NCBI RefSeq assembly: GCF_007786455.1
Contig: NZ_VNJK01000001.1
Coordinates: forward strand, 1,758,074 to 1,822,073
Direction: 5' to 3'
From: Paenibacillus agilis
GTDB taxonomy: Bacteria; Bacillota; Bacilli; Paenibacillales; Paenibacillaceae
DNA length: 64,000 nucleotides
Part shown: positions 28,098 to 37,446 of the stretch, one piece after another
Layout of the letters: every line of letters starts with the position of its first letter
How positions within the stretch are numbered: the stretch's first letter is position 1
Program-made: the position numbers and the translations under genes
Notes under the pieces: generated by a model
Told to the model about the DNA's origin: nothing
Database searches by the model: none
What the model saw: only the letters and a program-made list of their open reading frames with translations

Positions 28098-30803
28098 ATG
28101 GCAAATCAAGATAAACTATCTCGAATGCAATCACCGAGAAAGCCAAAGCCGACGGCAAGCAAAAAGAAATCGTGGACGTGGAAGAAAACGTGGTGGTTGT
28201 TCTTCTTCACGACTGCTTTCGCGATCTTTTGTGCGGTTGGTGGATATTTGTTTATCATGTTAAATGGTGAACGGCTAATGAAGGAATATAAAGAAGCTGA
28301 TATGTTTAAAATGGCAGAAGCTTCTGTCGTATTGGACCGTAACGGGAAACAAATTGCTAAACTAGGTCATCAGGTTAGCAACCGTGAAGTAGTGGAGAGC
28401 AAGGATATACCTGACCTGCTAGCCCAAGCTTTTATTGCAACGGAAGATAAGCGATTTATGAACCACCAGGGTGTGGATTTGTGGTCGATCGGTCGTGCGA
28501 TGGTGCGAGATGTTATGGCAGGTAGTCTCGTTGAGGGTGGTAGTACGATAACTCAGCAGCTTGCTAAAAACATGTTCTTAACAAGTGACAAAACGTTTTT
28601 CCGTAAAGCAACGGAAGTATCGATAGCAGTATCCTTGGAGAATCATTACACGAAGGAAGAAATATTGACGATGTATTTGAACCGAATTTACTTCGGTAAA
28701 GGGGCTTATGGTGTCAAATCAGCGGCAAAGACGTACTTTGGCAAAGACAATCTGAATGATCTCAAGCTATGGGAAATTGCTACCTTAGCAGCTATACCTA
28801 AGGCGCCATCCCATTACAATCCGATATCGAAGCCGGAGCAATCGAAACAGCGCAGACAGGTCGTCTTGAAATTAATGCGAGATGAGAACTACATCACGGA
28901 TGAACAGATGAAGGAAGCTGCAGCTGTTGATTATGATCCTAGTGTAGGTAAGCAGAATCAAGAGAAGTCGAAGACGAATCCAGCATACCAATCTTATCTT
29001 GATTACATGGTTCAAGAAGCGGAAACGGTAACTGGTCTTACAGAGGATCAATTGTATCGTGGTGGCTATACCATATACACGACGATGGATGCTCATGCGC
29101 AGCAAGTTATGTATGATGAATTCAATGATGATAGCAACTTTGAAAAGAGTAAAGATGAAATCCAATCGCAAGCAGCAATGATTATTACTGACCATTCCAA
29201 TGGTGCTATTATGGCGATGATGGGTGGTCGTGATTACGAAAAGAAAGGCCGCAACCGTGTAACGGATAAGCGTCAACCGGGCTCGACAATGAAGCCGATT
29301 GCGACCTATGGCCCTGCTGTTGATACTGGAGACTGGTATCCATGGTCGACATTGCGTGATGACAAACAATGCTTCGGTAACTATTGTCCAACTGACCTCG
29401 GCCGCAACAAATATGTTGGCGCGATTGATATGACGACAGCAGTGAAGCGTTCAACGAACTTGCCTTCCGTATGGTTGTTGAATGAAATTGGCTTGAAACA
29501 AGGCTATGAGTTCGCTCAAAAACTAGGTATTGATTTGCATAAAGATGATTATTCTTTGGCCTTGACGTTGGGTGGTATGACGCATGGTACGTCTCCGCTG
29601 GAAATGACGCGGGCATACAATGCATTTGCAAATGGCGGTAAATACTATGATGGCTATACGATTAAGCTCGTTAAGGACGGCAAAGGCAAAGATGTTTATA
29701 AGCTTAAGGTTCAAGCCGAACAGGTAATGAGTGAGCAAACTTCTTACTATATGACGCAAATGATGCAGGAAGTAGTAAACAGTGGTACAGGTACTGCTGC
29801 ACAAATGAGTCGACCTGTAGCAGGTAAAACAGGTTCTTCTCAGCATGGTATTCCAGGCTATGATGGACCAGGTGCTCGTGACTTTTGGTTTGTTGGTTAT
29901 ACACCACAATGGACAGCATCTGTATGGATGGGTTATGACCGAACTGACCGTGATCATGTATTGCGCGGAAGTTCTTCACAGCCTGCCAAACTATTCTCTG
30001 AAGTAATGAGTAAGGCGCTTCAAGGTACAGATGCAGGATCGTTCCACAGGCCTGATAATGTGAAGCGTCCCGAGCCTCCTAAGCCGCCGGCTACAGTTAC
30101 AGGCTTAACTGCTGCATACTCGGAGAATACGAAGACGGTGTCGTTGAATTGGAGTGCTCTGCCAGGCGATGATGTTGTTTATCAACTGTATCGCAAGTCT
30201 AGTAAAGAGCAGCAGTTCGTGAAATTGCTAGGCGATTTAAAAACAACGAATGTTGAAGATATCGGCGTGTTCCCAGGCGAAACGTACACGTATTACGTAG
30301 TAGCGACTTCAAGCAAAATAGAAGGTGAAGCGAAGTCTAGCGAGGTTTCTGTTGCAATTGCTGTTGAAGAGCAACCAATTGAACCGCCGGTGGATCCAAT
30401 CCAACCGCCTGTTGATCCCACTGTGCCGGAAGTTCCAGAGCAACCGGGTACAGGTGGAGAAGGAAATGAGCCAGGAACAGGCGAAGGTGATGGCACTAAC
30501 AACGGCAACAATAGTGGAAATAACAACGGGCAGAATAATGGGCAAAACAATGGAAATGGCAACGGAAACGGCAATAACGGCGGGAATAATGGAAATGGCC
30601 AAGGTAATAACGGTAATGGAAACGGTAATGGTGGTCCAAACGGTGGTTCCAGTGAGGTTACTGACCCTATAGAAGGCGGGGGGACACCAAGTACGAATTC
30701 TACCGATGGGCAAATGATTCCGGAACAACCGCCGACTGAAGGAACTCCATCAGTTCCAGGTACAACAGGTATGAATAGAATGAATGAGAGATTTGTTGCC
30801 TAA
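28098..30803 (+). CDS. ponA: class A penicillin-binding protein 1A (transglycosylase/transpeptidase)
   Basis: Polymerises and crosslinks peptidoglycan at the outer face of the membrane. 901 residues: basic cytoplasmic tail, one membrane helix (about 33-55), GT51 transglycosylase (EDKRFMNHQGVD, GGSTITQQLAKN), transpeptidase with SxxK in QPGSTMKP (about 395), SxN-like and KTGSS motifs (about 580), a fibronectin type III domain (about 665-750) and a long Pro/Glu then Asn/Gly-rich tail (about 765-890) encoded at 30.4-30.7 kb. The tail is typical for Bacillales PBP1 and is probably disordered, in the cell wall. GGGGAG precedes the ATG. Confidence 0.95.
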   Translation: MANQDKLSRMQSPRKPKPTASKKKSWTWKKTWWLFFFTTAFAIFCAVGGYLFIMLNGERLMKEYKEADMFKMAEASVVLDRNGKQIAKLGHQVSNREVVESKDIPDLLAQAFIATEDKRFMNHQGVDLWSIGRAMVRDVMAGSLVEGGSTITQQLAKNMFLTSDKTFFRKATEVSIAVSLENHYTKEEILTMYLNRIYFGKGAYGVKSAAKTYFGKDNLNDLKLWEIATLAAIPKAPSHYNPISKPEQSKQRRQVVLKLMRDENYITDEQMKEAAAVDYDPSVGKQNQEKSKTNPAYQSYLDYMVQEAETVTGLTEDQLYRGGYTIYTTMDAHAQQVMYDEFNDDSNFEKSKDEIQSQAAMIITDHSNGAIMAMMGGRDYEKKGRNRVTDKRQPGSTMKPIATYGPAVDTGDWYPWSTLRDDKQCFGNYCPTDLGRNKYVGAIDMTTAVKRSTNLPSVWLLNEIGLKQGYEFAQKLGIDLHKDDYSLALTLGGMTHGTSPLEMTRAYNAFANGGKYYDGYTIKLVKDGKGKDVYKLKVQAEQVMSEQTSYYMTQMMQEVVNSGTGTAAQMSRPVAGKTGSSQHGIPGYDGPGARDFWFVGYTPQWTASVWMGYDRTDRDHVLRGSSSQPAKLFSEVMSKALQGTDAGSFHRPDNVKRPEPPKPPATVTGLTAAYSENTKTVSLNWSALPGDDVVYQLYRKSSKEQQFVKLLGDLKTTNVEDIGVFPGETYTYYVVATSSKIEGEAKSSEVSVAIAVEEQPIEPPVDPIQPPVDPTVPEVPEQPGTGGEGNEPGTGEGDGTNNGNNSGNNNGQNNGQNNGNGNGNGNNGGNNGNGQGNNGNGNGNGGPNGGSSEVTDPIEGGGTPSTNSTDGQMIPEQPPTEGTPSVPGTTGMNRMNERFVA

Positions 30804-30861
30804 TTACAATATTGTAAGTTCATTTTATTGAACAGGTAACAATTGAAATGAGTAAGCTTAC

Positions 30862-30902
30862 AGAGACACGCACAAATGAAATGCTGCGTGTCTCTTTTTT
30901 TG
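30862..30902 (+). terminator. terminator of the PBP1A gene
   Basis: AGAGACACGCA / TGCGTGTCTCT perfect 11-bp stem followed by seven T. Confidence 0.92.
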
Positions 30903-30938
30903 TCTGTACCTTTAACCGACGAATTAACAGGAGGATAT

Positions 30939-31574
30939 ATGATGAAATCAAGGCATTCGAGCAAACGGTCAAGTCTGTGGAGAACAGCGCTTAAACGAAT
31001 CATAATTCTACTCACCATTTTTTTACTATTAGGCTGTGTGTGGTTCGGTTATACGCAATTTAAAATTGGGCAAGCAGGCGGAGTGTCAACTGGTGAGAAA
31101 ACGGATGTAGGTATCGTCCTTGGCGCGTCAATGTGGGGTGCTAACCCTAGCCCTGGGCTAAGAGAACGGCTGGATTTAGCTGTGAAATTATATCAAGAGG
31201 GAAGGTTTGGCTATATTCTCGTTACAGGAGGGAAAGGCGGCTCGCAAGATTTGTATTCTGAGGCAGAGGGTAGTAAGCGTTATTTAGTTAAACAAGGGAT
31301 ACCGAAAGAACGTGTGCTAGAAGAGGACAAGTCCACTAGTACTTTAGAAAATTTGTTGTATTCCAAGACGATCATTTCGAATAATCAATGGGATAGCATT
31401 ACGATTATTACTCACGATTTCCATGGTACAAGAGCGCGTGAAATAGCAGAAACACTACAGTATGCTGAAATAGAAGTTGAAACCATCGAAAGTAAGGTGT
31501 TATCACCGGTATGGCATCCTTTGCGAGAAAGCTTAGCCTATACGAAATGGAAATGGGACAGGTTGTGGTTGTAG
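30939..31574 (+). CDS. YdcF/SanA-like DUF218 membrane protein
   Basis: 211 residues: a basic N-terminus, one membrane helix (about 22-42), then a DUF218 alpha/beta domain with VGIVLGASMWG, YILVTGGKGG and TITIITHDFHGTRA segments. DUF218 proteins bind nucleotides or act in envelope metabolism, but the reaction is unknown. CAGGAGG precedes tandem ATGATG at 30939/30942. Stand-alone gene between terminator and spoVK. Confidence 0.82.
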   Translation: MMKSRHSSKRSSLWRTALKRIIILLTIFLLLGCVWFGYTQFKIGQAGGVSTGEKTDVGIVLGASMWGANPSPGLRERLDLAVKLYQEGRFGYILVTGGKGGSQDLYSEAEGSKRYLVKQGIPKERVLEEDKSTSTLENLLYSKTIISNNQWDSITIITHDFHGTRAREIAETLQYAEIEVETIESKVLSPVWHPLRESLAYTKWKWDRLWL

Positions 31575-31683
31575 TGACAAACATATGGACATGTTTAGCC
31601 GAATAAGCTGAGTACGTGACCGCTTGTATACATACAATTAGTGGTCGATACCGAATTGAACATTTAACAATGAGGTGAATAGG

Positions 31684-32682
31684 GTGCAGATGGGTAATGT
31701 ATCTTCAGCGTCTCAGATGGCGATGGCTAAATCGCGTCCTTCACGCCAAATTAATATTGTATTGCGACCAAACGAGCAGGCGTCAGCTCCTCGAACAGAA
31801 TCTGCGGCTGCTACAACAGAGCTTGCTGAAGCGGCAATACTCACTCAGTCTCAACACAGTGCTTTTGGCGAAGTGCGTCAAGAATTCGATCGTCTTATCG
31901 GATTGCAGCATATTAAAGATATTGCATTCGAGCTGTACGCTGTCATTCAAATGAATCAAAGGCGGCAGGAAGCAGGGCTGCTTAGCCCGTCCCATGTCTA
32001 TCACATGCTTTTTAAAGGAAATCCAGGAACAGGTAAAACTTCGGTTGCGCGCATTATGGCAAAGATGTTCCAAAAGCTTGGTATATTGAGCAAGGGTCAT
32101 CTGCTTGAGGTGGAGCGTGCTGACTTAGTCGGGGAATATATCGGGCATTCTGCACAAAAGACAAGGGATTTAATTAAAAAGGCGATGGGCGGCGTATTGT
32201 TTATTGACGAAGCCTATAGTTTAGCTCGCGGTGGGGAAAAAGATTTTGGCAAAGAGTGTATTGATTGTCTCGTAAAAGCGATGGAAGATCATAAAAATCA
32301 GTTTGTGCTTATATTGGCTGGGTACTGCGATGAAATGGATTGGTTTATGCAGACAAATTCAGGGTTACCTTCTCGGTTTCCGATTCAAATCGACTTTCCA
32401 GATTATCAGGTTGATCAATTAATTCAAATTGCTGAATCCATCTCAAAAGAACAAGATTATGTGCTCATGCCCCAGGCATTGGAACAGTTGAAGGAAATGA
32501 TCATTACAGAAAAAATACAATCTTCTCATATTTTTAGTAATGCTCGATATGTGCGCAATGTAATGGAAAAGGCGATGCGCAATCAAGCGGTCAGACTGCT
32601 GCAGCAGTATCCGGTTAAGTCTCCTAGCAAGCAAGAACTAATGACGTTAAGGATCGATGATTTAATGGTTGAGCGAAAATAA
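31684..32682 (+). CDS. spoVK: stage V sporulation protein K, CbxX/CfqX-type AAA ATPase
   Basis: 332-residue AAA+ ATPase with Walker A GNPGTGKTS (about residue 117), Walker B GVLFIDEAYSL (about 178) and a sensor/arginine finger region NSGLPSRFP. In B. subtilis spoVK mutants fail in late spore maturation; the client is unknown. The first 60 residues are Ser/Ala/Gln-rich and variable. Start is uncertain: GTG 31675, GTG 31684 or ATG 31690, around an AGGTGAATAGG site. Followed by hflX as in B. subtilis (spoVK-ynbA). Confidence 0.9.
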   Translation: MQMGNVSSASQMAMAKSRPSRQINIVLRPNEQASAPRTESAAATTELAEAAILTQSQHSAFGEVRQEFDRLIGLQHIKDIAFELYAVIQMNQRRQEAGLLSPSHVYHMLFKGNPGTGKTSVARIMAKMFQKLGILSKGHLLEVERADLVGEYIGHSAQKTRDLIKKAMGGVLFIDEAYSLARGGEKDFGKECIDCLVKAMEDHKNQFVLILAGYCDEMDWFMQTNSGLPSRFPIQIDFPDYQVDQLIQIAESISKEQDYVLMPQALEQLKEMIITEKIQSSHIFSNARYVRNVMEKAMRNQAVRLLQQYPVKSPSKQELMTLRIDDLMVERK

Positions 32683-32734
32683 GGTATACTGATTACTAAT
32701 CGATTCTGACGTCAAAAGGAGAATCCTTATACGA

Positions 32735-34024
32735 ATGCGAACAACGACTCATGATACGCAAACGACGACTTTACATCGCGCTGTACTTGTAAGTCTTATA
32801 ACGGATGAAGTGAAGCGAAGCGGCATTGATCCATTTTACTCGCTAGAAGAGCTTGTGCAATTGGCAGAGACTGCTGGTGTAGACGTAGTTACGACGATGA
32901 CGCAATCAAAAGACACGAGAGATCCTAAGTGGTTCATCGGGAAGGGGAAAGTGCAAGAGCTTAGGGCAGTTATGGATGAGCTTGGGGCTAACACCGCTAT
33001 TTTTGATCAGGATTTATCGGGTGCGCAAGTACGAAACTTGGAAGAAATATTAGACGCAAAAATTATTGATCGTACCCAACTCATATTGGACATTTTTGCC
33101 CAGCGCGCGAAAACAAGAGAAGGTATCATTCAAGTTGAATTGGCACAGCTATCTTACTTGCTACCTCGTCTATCTGGACATGGAAAAAACCTCTCGCGCC
33201 TTGGTGGTGGAATCGGTACGAGAGGGCCGGGTGAATCGAAGCTTGAAACTGATCGCAGACATATCCGTAATCGAATTACTGATCTGAAGCGCCAGCTTAA
33301 AGAGGTTGTACGACATCGCACGCTTCATCGTGAGCGGAGGAAGAAGAGTGGTGTAATTCAAGTGGCTTTGGTCGGATATACGAATGCTGGCAAGTCCACA
33401 CTTCTGCGCGAATTGACAGCGGCTGATGTGTATGTAGAGAATCAGTTGTTTGCTACGTTGGACCCAACCTCAAGAAATTGGCGGTTGCCCAATGGGAAGG
33501 AAATTGTGCTGACCGATACCGTTGGCTTCATTCAAAATCTGCCTCATGATCTGGTTGCGGCGTTCCGGGCGACTTTAGAGGAAGTGAACGAGGCGGATTT
33601 GATTTTACATATTGTAGATGCCTCTAGTGAGATGAGAGAAGATCAAATGGGTGTTGTAAATGATATTTTGCAACAACTGGGGGCTGGCTCTAAACAAGAA
33701 ATTATTTTATATAATAAGCGGGATCTCTGTTCGGAGGAACGATTGCAATTGCTGCACCAAGACCGCACGCACATGCTGATCAGTGCGCTTGATAAGAAGG
33801 ATCTAGAGCGTGTAGCATTAGCTGTTCAAGAGCAGCTAGTAGGGAAGACGGTTACCTATTACATTCCTCCGGAACGTGGTGATTTGATAGCTCTTGCATA
33901 TCGTCTAGGTGAAGTGCTGGAACAGGATCATGATGAAGATGGAGTTCGTCTTCGTGTTCGATTGGACAAAGCAGATGCAGAAGTTCAGGGGCATAAGCTT
34001 GCATCTTATGTTATTCATAGGTAA
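32735..34024 (+). CDS. hflX: ribosome-splitting GTPase HflX
   Basis: 429 residues. N-terminal HflX domain with the glycine-rich GGGIGTRGPGESKLETDRR, a helical linker, and an Obg-type G domain (GYTNAGKST, DTVGFI, NKRD). HflX binds the 50S subunit and splits stalled or heat-damaged ribosomes. The only canonical start, ATG 32735, lies 13 nt behind AAAAGGAG; the codon at the ideal 7-nt distance is an in-frame ATA at 32729, so initiation there is possible. Confidence 0.95.
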   Translation: MRTTTHDTQTTTLHRAVLVSLITDEVKRSGIDPFYSLEELVQLAETAGVDVVTTMTQSKDTRDPKWFIGKGKVQELRAVMDELGANTAIFDQDLSGAQVRNLEEILDAKIIDRTQLILDIFAQRAKTREGIIQVELAQLSYLLPRLSGHGKNLSRLGGGIGTRGPGESKLETDRRHIRNRITDLKRQLKEVVRHRTLHRERRKKSGVIQVALVGYTNAGKSTLLRELTAADVYVENQLFATLDPTSRNWRLPNGKEIVLTDTVGFIQNLPHDLVAAFRATLEEVNEADLILHIVDASSEMREDQMGVVNDILQQLGAGSKQEIILYNKRDLCSEERLQLLHQDRTHMLISALDKKDLERVALAVQEQLVGKTVTYYIPPERGDLIALAYRLGEVLEQDHDEDGVRLRVRLDKADAEVQGHKLASYVIHR

Positions 34025-34165
34025 ACTGGCGATAGCTCATGTATAACATATATCTGAAACACAATGAGAAATCGAAATACTTGATGAATGGTGCACAGCG
34101 CATATGTGCTCCGTATTATGTTTATATATGAATTAGTTTAAATGATAACAAGGGGAAATTATGTT

Positions 34166-35425
34166 ATGCAATTGTCATCACAGTTACAACATTATGAACA
34201 GCTAGTAGAAGATCAAATAGCAGTAGAAGTTCGCGGAATAGAGAAGATTGCTGAGCGTAATCAGTGGAAAGTTATTCAGGCGTTTCAAAAGCATCGAGTA
34301 AGCGATTATCATTTTGCAGGCTCAACAGGTTATGGATACAATGATCGAGGCAGAGAAGTATTGGATGAAGTATATGCTGATGTCTTTGGCGCTGAGGCAG
34401 GATTGGTGCGGCCGCACTTTGTGTCAGGAACGCACACCATTGCTACGGCGCTATTTGCCGTGCTTAGACCAGGGGAGCAGTTATTATATATTAGCGGAAC
34501 GCCGTACGATACCTTACACAAGGTAATAGGCAAAGAAGGAGATGGAGCAGGTTCGCTGCGTGACTGGGGTATTCTCTATGATGAAGTAGCACTTAATGAT
34601 CAAGATAATATTGATTGGGAAGCAGTAGAGAAGGCCATTCGTCCTGAAACAAAAGTGATAGGAACCCAACGCTCTCGCGGGTATGGGTGGCGCGCATCCT
34701 TTACGGTAGAACAGATTGCTGAGATGGTTAAGCGGGTTAAGCAAATTAAACCTGATGTTATTGTGTTTGTAGACAATTGCTATGGTGAATTTACCGAGCA
34801 GTCAGAGCCTACTGAGCACGGTGTTGATATCATGGCAGGATCATTAATTAAAAACCCTGGCGGTGGTATTGTTGCAACGGGCGGCTATATTGTAGGTAAA
34901 AAGTGTTACGTCGATAAAGCAGCACAGCGCTTAACGGCACCGGGTATCGGCAGTGAGGTTGGCGCAATGCTTGGAACAACTCGTTCTATTTATCAAGGTC
35001 TATTCCTTGCACCTAGTATTGTTGGACAAGCAGTACGAGGAAGTGTATTTGCGGCGGCGTTGTTTGAAAAGCTTGGATTCCTTACATCGCCAAAGTGGAC
35101 TGCTCCTCGCACGGATCTCATTCAAGCGATTCGTTTCCATTCCGCTGATCACTTGATTGCATTCGTTCAAGGTATTCAAAAAGCTTCCGCAGTAGATGCT
35201 CATGTTGTGCCAGAGCCTTGGGACATGCCTGGTTATGAGCATCCAGTTATTATGGCAGCGGGTACATTTATGCAAGGTGGAAGTCTCGAGTTATCGGCGG
35301 ATGCGCCAATCCGTGAACCTTATACAGCGTACATGCAAGGTGGCTTGACTTATGCACATGCCAAACTTGGTGCTTTGATCGCGGTACAAACGATGATTGA
35401 TCGTAACTTACTCACAATTGAGTAG
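34166..35425 (+). CDS. methionine gamma-lyase family / aluminium resistance-like PLP enzyme (YnbB-like)
   Basis: 419-residue fold-type I pyridoxal phosphate enzyme related to cystathionine lyases. Visible are VRPHFVSGTHTIA, FVDNCYGEFTE (PLP-binding Asp) and GSLIKNPGGGI containing the Schiff-base lysine (about residue 234). Members sit between hflX and glnR in Bacillales, as here. Substrate unproven; the aluminium resistance name is historical. AAGGGG lies 10 nt before ATG 34166; ATG 34142 precedes that site. Confidence 0.88.
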   Translation: MQLSSQLQHYEQLVEDQIAVEVRGIEKIAERNQWKVIQAFQKHRVSDYHFAGSTGYGYNDRGREVLDEVYADVFGAEAGLVRPHFVSGTHTIATALFAVLRPGEQLLYISGTPYDTLHKVIGKEGDGAGSLRDWGILYDEVALNDQDNIDWEAVEKAIRPETKVIGTQRSRGYGWRASFTVEQIAEMVKRVKQIKPDVIVFVDNCYGEFTEQSEPTEHGVDIMAGSLIKNPGGGIVATGGYIVGKKCYVDKAAQRLTAPGIGSEVGAMLGTTRSIYQGLFLAPSIVGQAVRGSVFAAALFEKLGFLTSPKWTAPRTDLIQAIRFHSADHLIAFVQGIQKASAVDAHVVPEPWDMPGYEHPVIMAAGTFMQGGSLELSADAPIREPYTAYMQGGLTYAHAKLGALIAVQTMIDRNLLTIE

Positions 35426-35485
35426 TTGTTTATGCTATTTAATAACGGCTAAAATAGAGGCGGAGACATATGTATAAAATTTCTT

Positions 35486-35502
35486 TGTTAGTTTTGCTAA
35501 CA
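35486..35502. promoter_or_regulatory. GlnR box of the glnRA operon
   Basis: TGTTAGTTTTGCTAACA fits TGTNA-N7-TNACA exactly and is a perfect inverted repeat outside the centre. It lies just upstream of the -35 element at 35507, as in B. subtilis glnRA, so GlnR feedback-activated by glutamine synthetase should repress here in nitrogen excess. Confidence 0.9.
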
Positions 35503-35506
35503 TCGA

Positions 35507-35535
35507 TTGACACATTTGCTTCCCAACGGTAAAAT
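35507..35535 (+). promoter_or_regulatory. sigma-A promoter of glnRA
   Basis: Perfect TTGACA (35507-35512), 17-nt spacer, TAAAAT (35530-35535), about 35 nt before the glnR ATG. Confidence 0.85.
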
Positions 35536-35577
35536 AAAGGTAATTCGTGATGAATGAATGAGGAAGGTTGATGAGCG

Positions 35578-35988
35578 ATGGGCGATGAAATTCGCAGAAA
35601 TATGGCGTTGTTCCCAATCGGTATCGTCATGAAGTTGACGGATTTGACGGCACGTCAGGTTCGTTACTATGAACAACATGAGTTGATAATGCCAGCACGT
35701 ACATCAGGCAACCAACGTCTTTTTTCGTTTAATGATGTAGAGCGTTTGCTTGAAATTAAGGCGTTGATAGAGAAGGGCGTCAATATCGCAGGAATTAAAC
35801 AAGTTTTGAATCCGATGTCCAAGGGCTCAGATGAAGCAACTGTACTAAGTGAAGATTCTGAATCTAAACGCAAAGAAATGTCAGATCTACAATTACATCG
35901 GATGCTGAAACAGCAATTATTAGCCGGCAAGAGACCGGGACAGGTATCACTTATTCAAGGCGAGTTGTCCCGTTTCTTTAGGAAATAA
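35578..35988 (+). CDS. glnR: nitrogen regulator GlnR (MerR family)
   Basis: 136-residue repressor with an N-terminal MerR winged-helix domain (MKLTDLTARQVRYYEQHELI) and a C-terminal tail ending in a basic segment that senses feedback-inhibited glutamine synthetase. First gene of the glnRA operon, autoregulated via the GlnR box. AGGAAGG lies 10 nt before ATG 35578. Translation of glnA starts 28 nt after its stop. Confidence 0.95.
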   Translation: MGDEIRRNMALFPIGIVMKLTDLTARQVRYYEQHELIMPARTSGNQRLFSFNDVERLLEIKALIEKGVNIAGIKQVLNPMSKGSDEATVLSEDSESKRKEMSDLQLHRMLKQQLLAGKRPGQVSLIQGELSRFFRK

Positions 35989-36015
35989 AATGTATAGGTG
36001 AAGGAGAGGTTCCAC

Positions 36016-37344
36016 GTGGGTTATTCAAGAGAAGATATTTTACAGATTGCTAAAGAACAAAATGTTCGTTTCATTCGTCTTCAATTCACAGACTTGCTTG
36101 GGACTATCAAGAACGTTGAGATTCCAGTAAGCCAGCTTCCAAAAGCATTGGATAATAAGATGATGTTTGATGGTTCTTCTATCGAAGGTTATGTGCGTAT
36201 TGAAGAATCCGATATGTATCTCGTGCCAGATTTGGATACATGGGTTATCTTCCCTTGGGTACAAGAAGACCGTGTAGCGCGTCTAATCTGTGATGTTTAT
36301 ATGCCAGATGGAACTCCATTTGCTGGTTGTCCACGCGGTATTTTGAAGCGTGCGCTTAAAGAAGCAGAACAATTAGGCTACACAGCTATGAATGTTGGTC
36401 CTGAGCCAGAATTCTTCTTGTTCAAAACGGATGAAAAAGGCAATCCAACGATGGAACTGAATGACCAAGGTGGTTACTTCGACCTTGCGCCTACTGATCT
36501 TGGTGAGAACTGTCGCCGTGAGATCGTGTTGAAGCTTGAAGAGATGGGCTTCGAAATTGAAGCTTCTCACCATGAAGTTGCTCCTGGTCAGCATGAGATT
36601 GATTTCAAATATGCAAATGCAATTAAAGCAGCAGACCAAATTCAAACGTTCAAGCTTGTTGTTAAGACGATTGCTCGTCAACATGGCTTGCATGCAACGT
36701 TTATGGCTAAGCCACTATTCGGTGTAAATGGTTCTGGTATGCACTGCAACATCTCCTTGTTCAATGGACAAGAAAATGCGTTCGTAGATGAATCAGATGT
36801 GCTTGGCTTGAGCAAAGATGCTCGTTCCTTCATGGCTGGTGTAATTGAACACGCACGCGGCTTTGCAGCGATCACGAATCCTACAGTTAACTCCTACAAG
36901 CGTCTCGTACCTGGTTACGAAGCTCCTTGTTACGTTGCATGGTCTGCGAGCAACCGTAGTCCGATGATTCGTATCCCTGCTTCACGTGGCTTGAGTACAC
37001 GTGTAGAAGTACGTAATCCAGACCCGTCTGCTAACCCATACTTGGCTTTGGCAGTTATTTTGAAAGCTGGTCTTGACGGTATTACGAAAAATACGAAGCT
37101 TCCAGCTCCTACTGACCGTAACATTTATGTGATGACAGAAGAAGAGCGTATAGCGGAAGGCATTCCTAGCTTGCCTGCAAACTTGAAGGAAGCTTTGAAT
37201 GAAATGTTGAAAGACGAAGTGATTACCAGCGCGCTTGGCGAACATGCGACACAACATTTCTTCGAACTGAAAGAAATCGAGTGGGATATGTACAGAACCC
37301 AAGTTCACCAATGGGAACGCGATCAATACATGACCTTATATTAA
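36016..37344 (+). CDS. glnA: glutamine synthetase, type I-alpha
   Basis: Forms glutamine from glutamate, ammonia and ATP; main ammonium assimilation enzyme and co-sensor for GlnR. 442 residues with [16 protein letters not shown] near residue 52 (Arg61 matches the residue used for feedback inhibition and GlnR control in Gram-positive GSI-alpha), metal ligands in [20 protein letters not shown]/glutamate region and the flexible loop before [17 protein letters not shown]. No adenylylation-type insertion. GTG 36016 has AAGGAGAGG 6 nt upstream. Confidence 0.97.
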   Translation: MGYSREDILQIAKEQNVRFIRLQFTDLLGTIKNVEIPVSQLPKALDNKMMFDGSSIEGYVRIEESDMYLVPDLDTWVIFPWVQEDRVARLICDVYMPDGTPFAGCPRGILKRALKEAEQLGYTAMNVGPEPEFFLFKTDEKGNPTMELNDQGGYFDLAPTDLGENCRREIVLKLEEMGFEIEASHHEVAPGQHEIDFKYANAIKAADQIQTFKLVVKTIARQHGLHATFMAKPLFGVNGSGMHCNISLFNGQENAFVDESDVLGLSKDARSFMAGVIEHARGFAAITNPTVNSYKRLVPGYEAPCYVAWSASNRSPMIRIPASRGLSTRVEVRNPDPSANPYLALAVILKAGLDGITKNTKLPAPTDRNIYVMTEEERIAEGIPSLPANLKEALNEMLKDEVITSALGEHATQHFFELKEIEWDMYRTQVHQWERDQYMTLY

Positions 37345-37353
37345 TCATTCCAG

Positions 37354-37385
37354 CCCCTAGAGCCGCAAGGCTTTGGGGGTTTTTA
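37354..37385 (+). terminator. terminator of glnRA
   Basis: CCCCTAGAGCC GCAA GGCTTTGGGG stem-loop followed by TTTTTA. The prophage sequence starts just behind it. Confidence 0.92.
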
Positions 37386-37387
37386 TG

Positions 37388-37446
37388 TTGTTGGGCGTTT
37401 ACGGGGATAAAGGAGTTTGTTTCTAAATGCCCAACAAATGCCCAAC
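37388..37446. repeat. tandem and inverted repeats beside the integrase, candidate attachment/arm sites
   Basis: AAATGCCCAAC occurs twice in tandem (37425-37446), and GTTGGGC in inverted orientation at 37389-37395. Repeats of this kind next to a tyrosine integrase often are arm-type binding sites of attL. The core site cannot be identified without the other end of the prophage. Confidence 0.45.

Noticed and set aside
30290..30730. Open frames on other strands and repeated GGNAATGG-like sequence, at first sight a repeat array
   Set aside because: This is the Asn/Gly-rich tail of the penicillin-binding protein. The repeats are degenerate codon repeats, not spaced CRISPR-like units.
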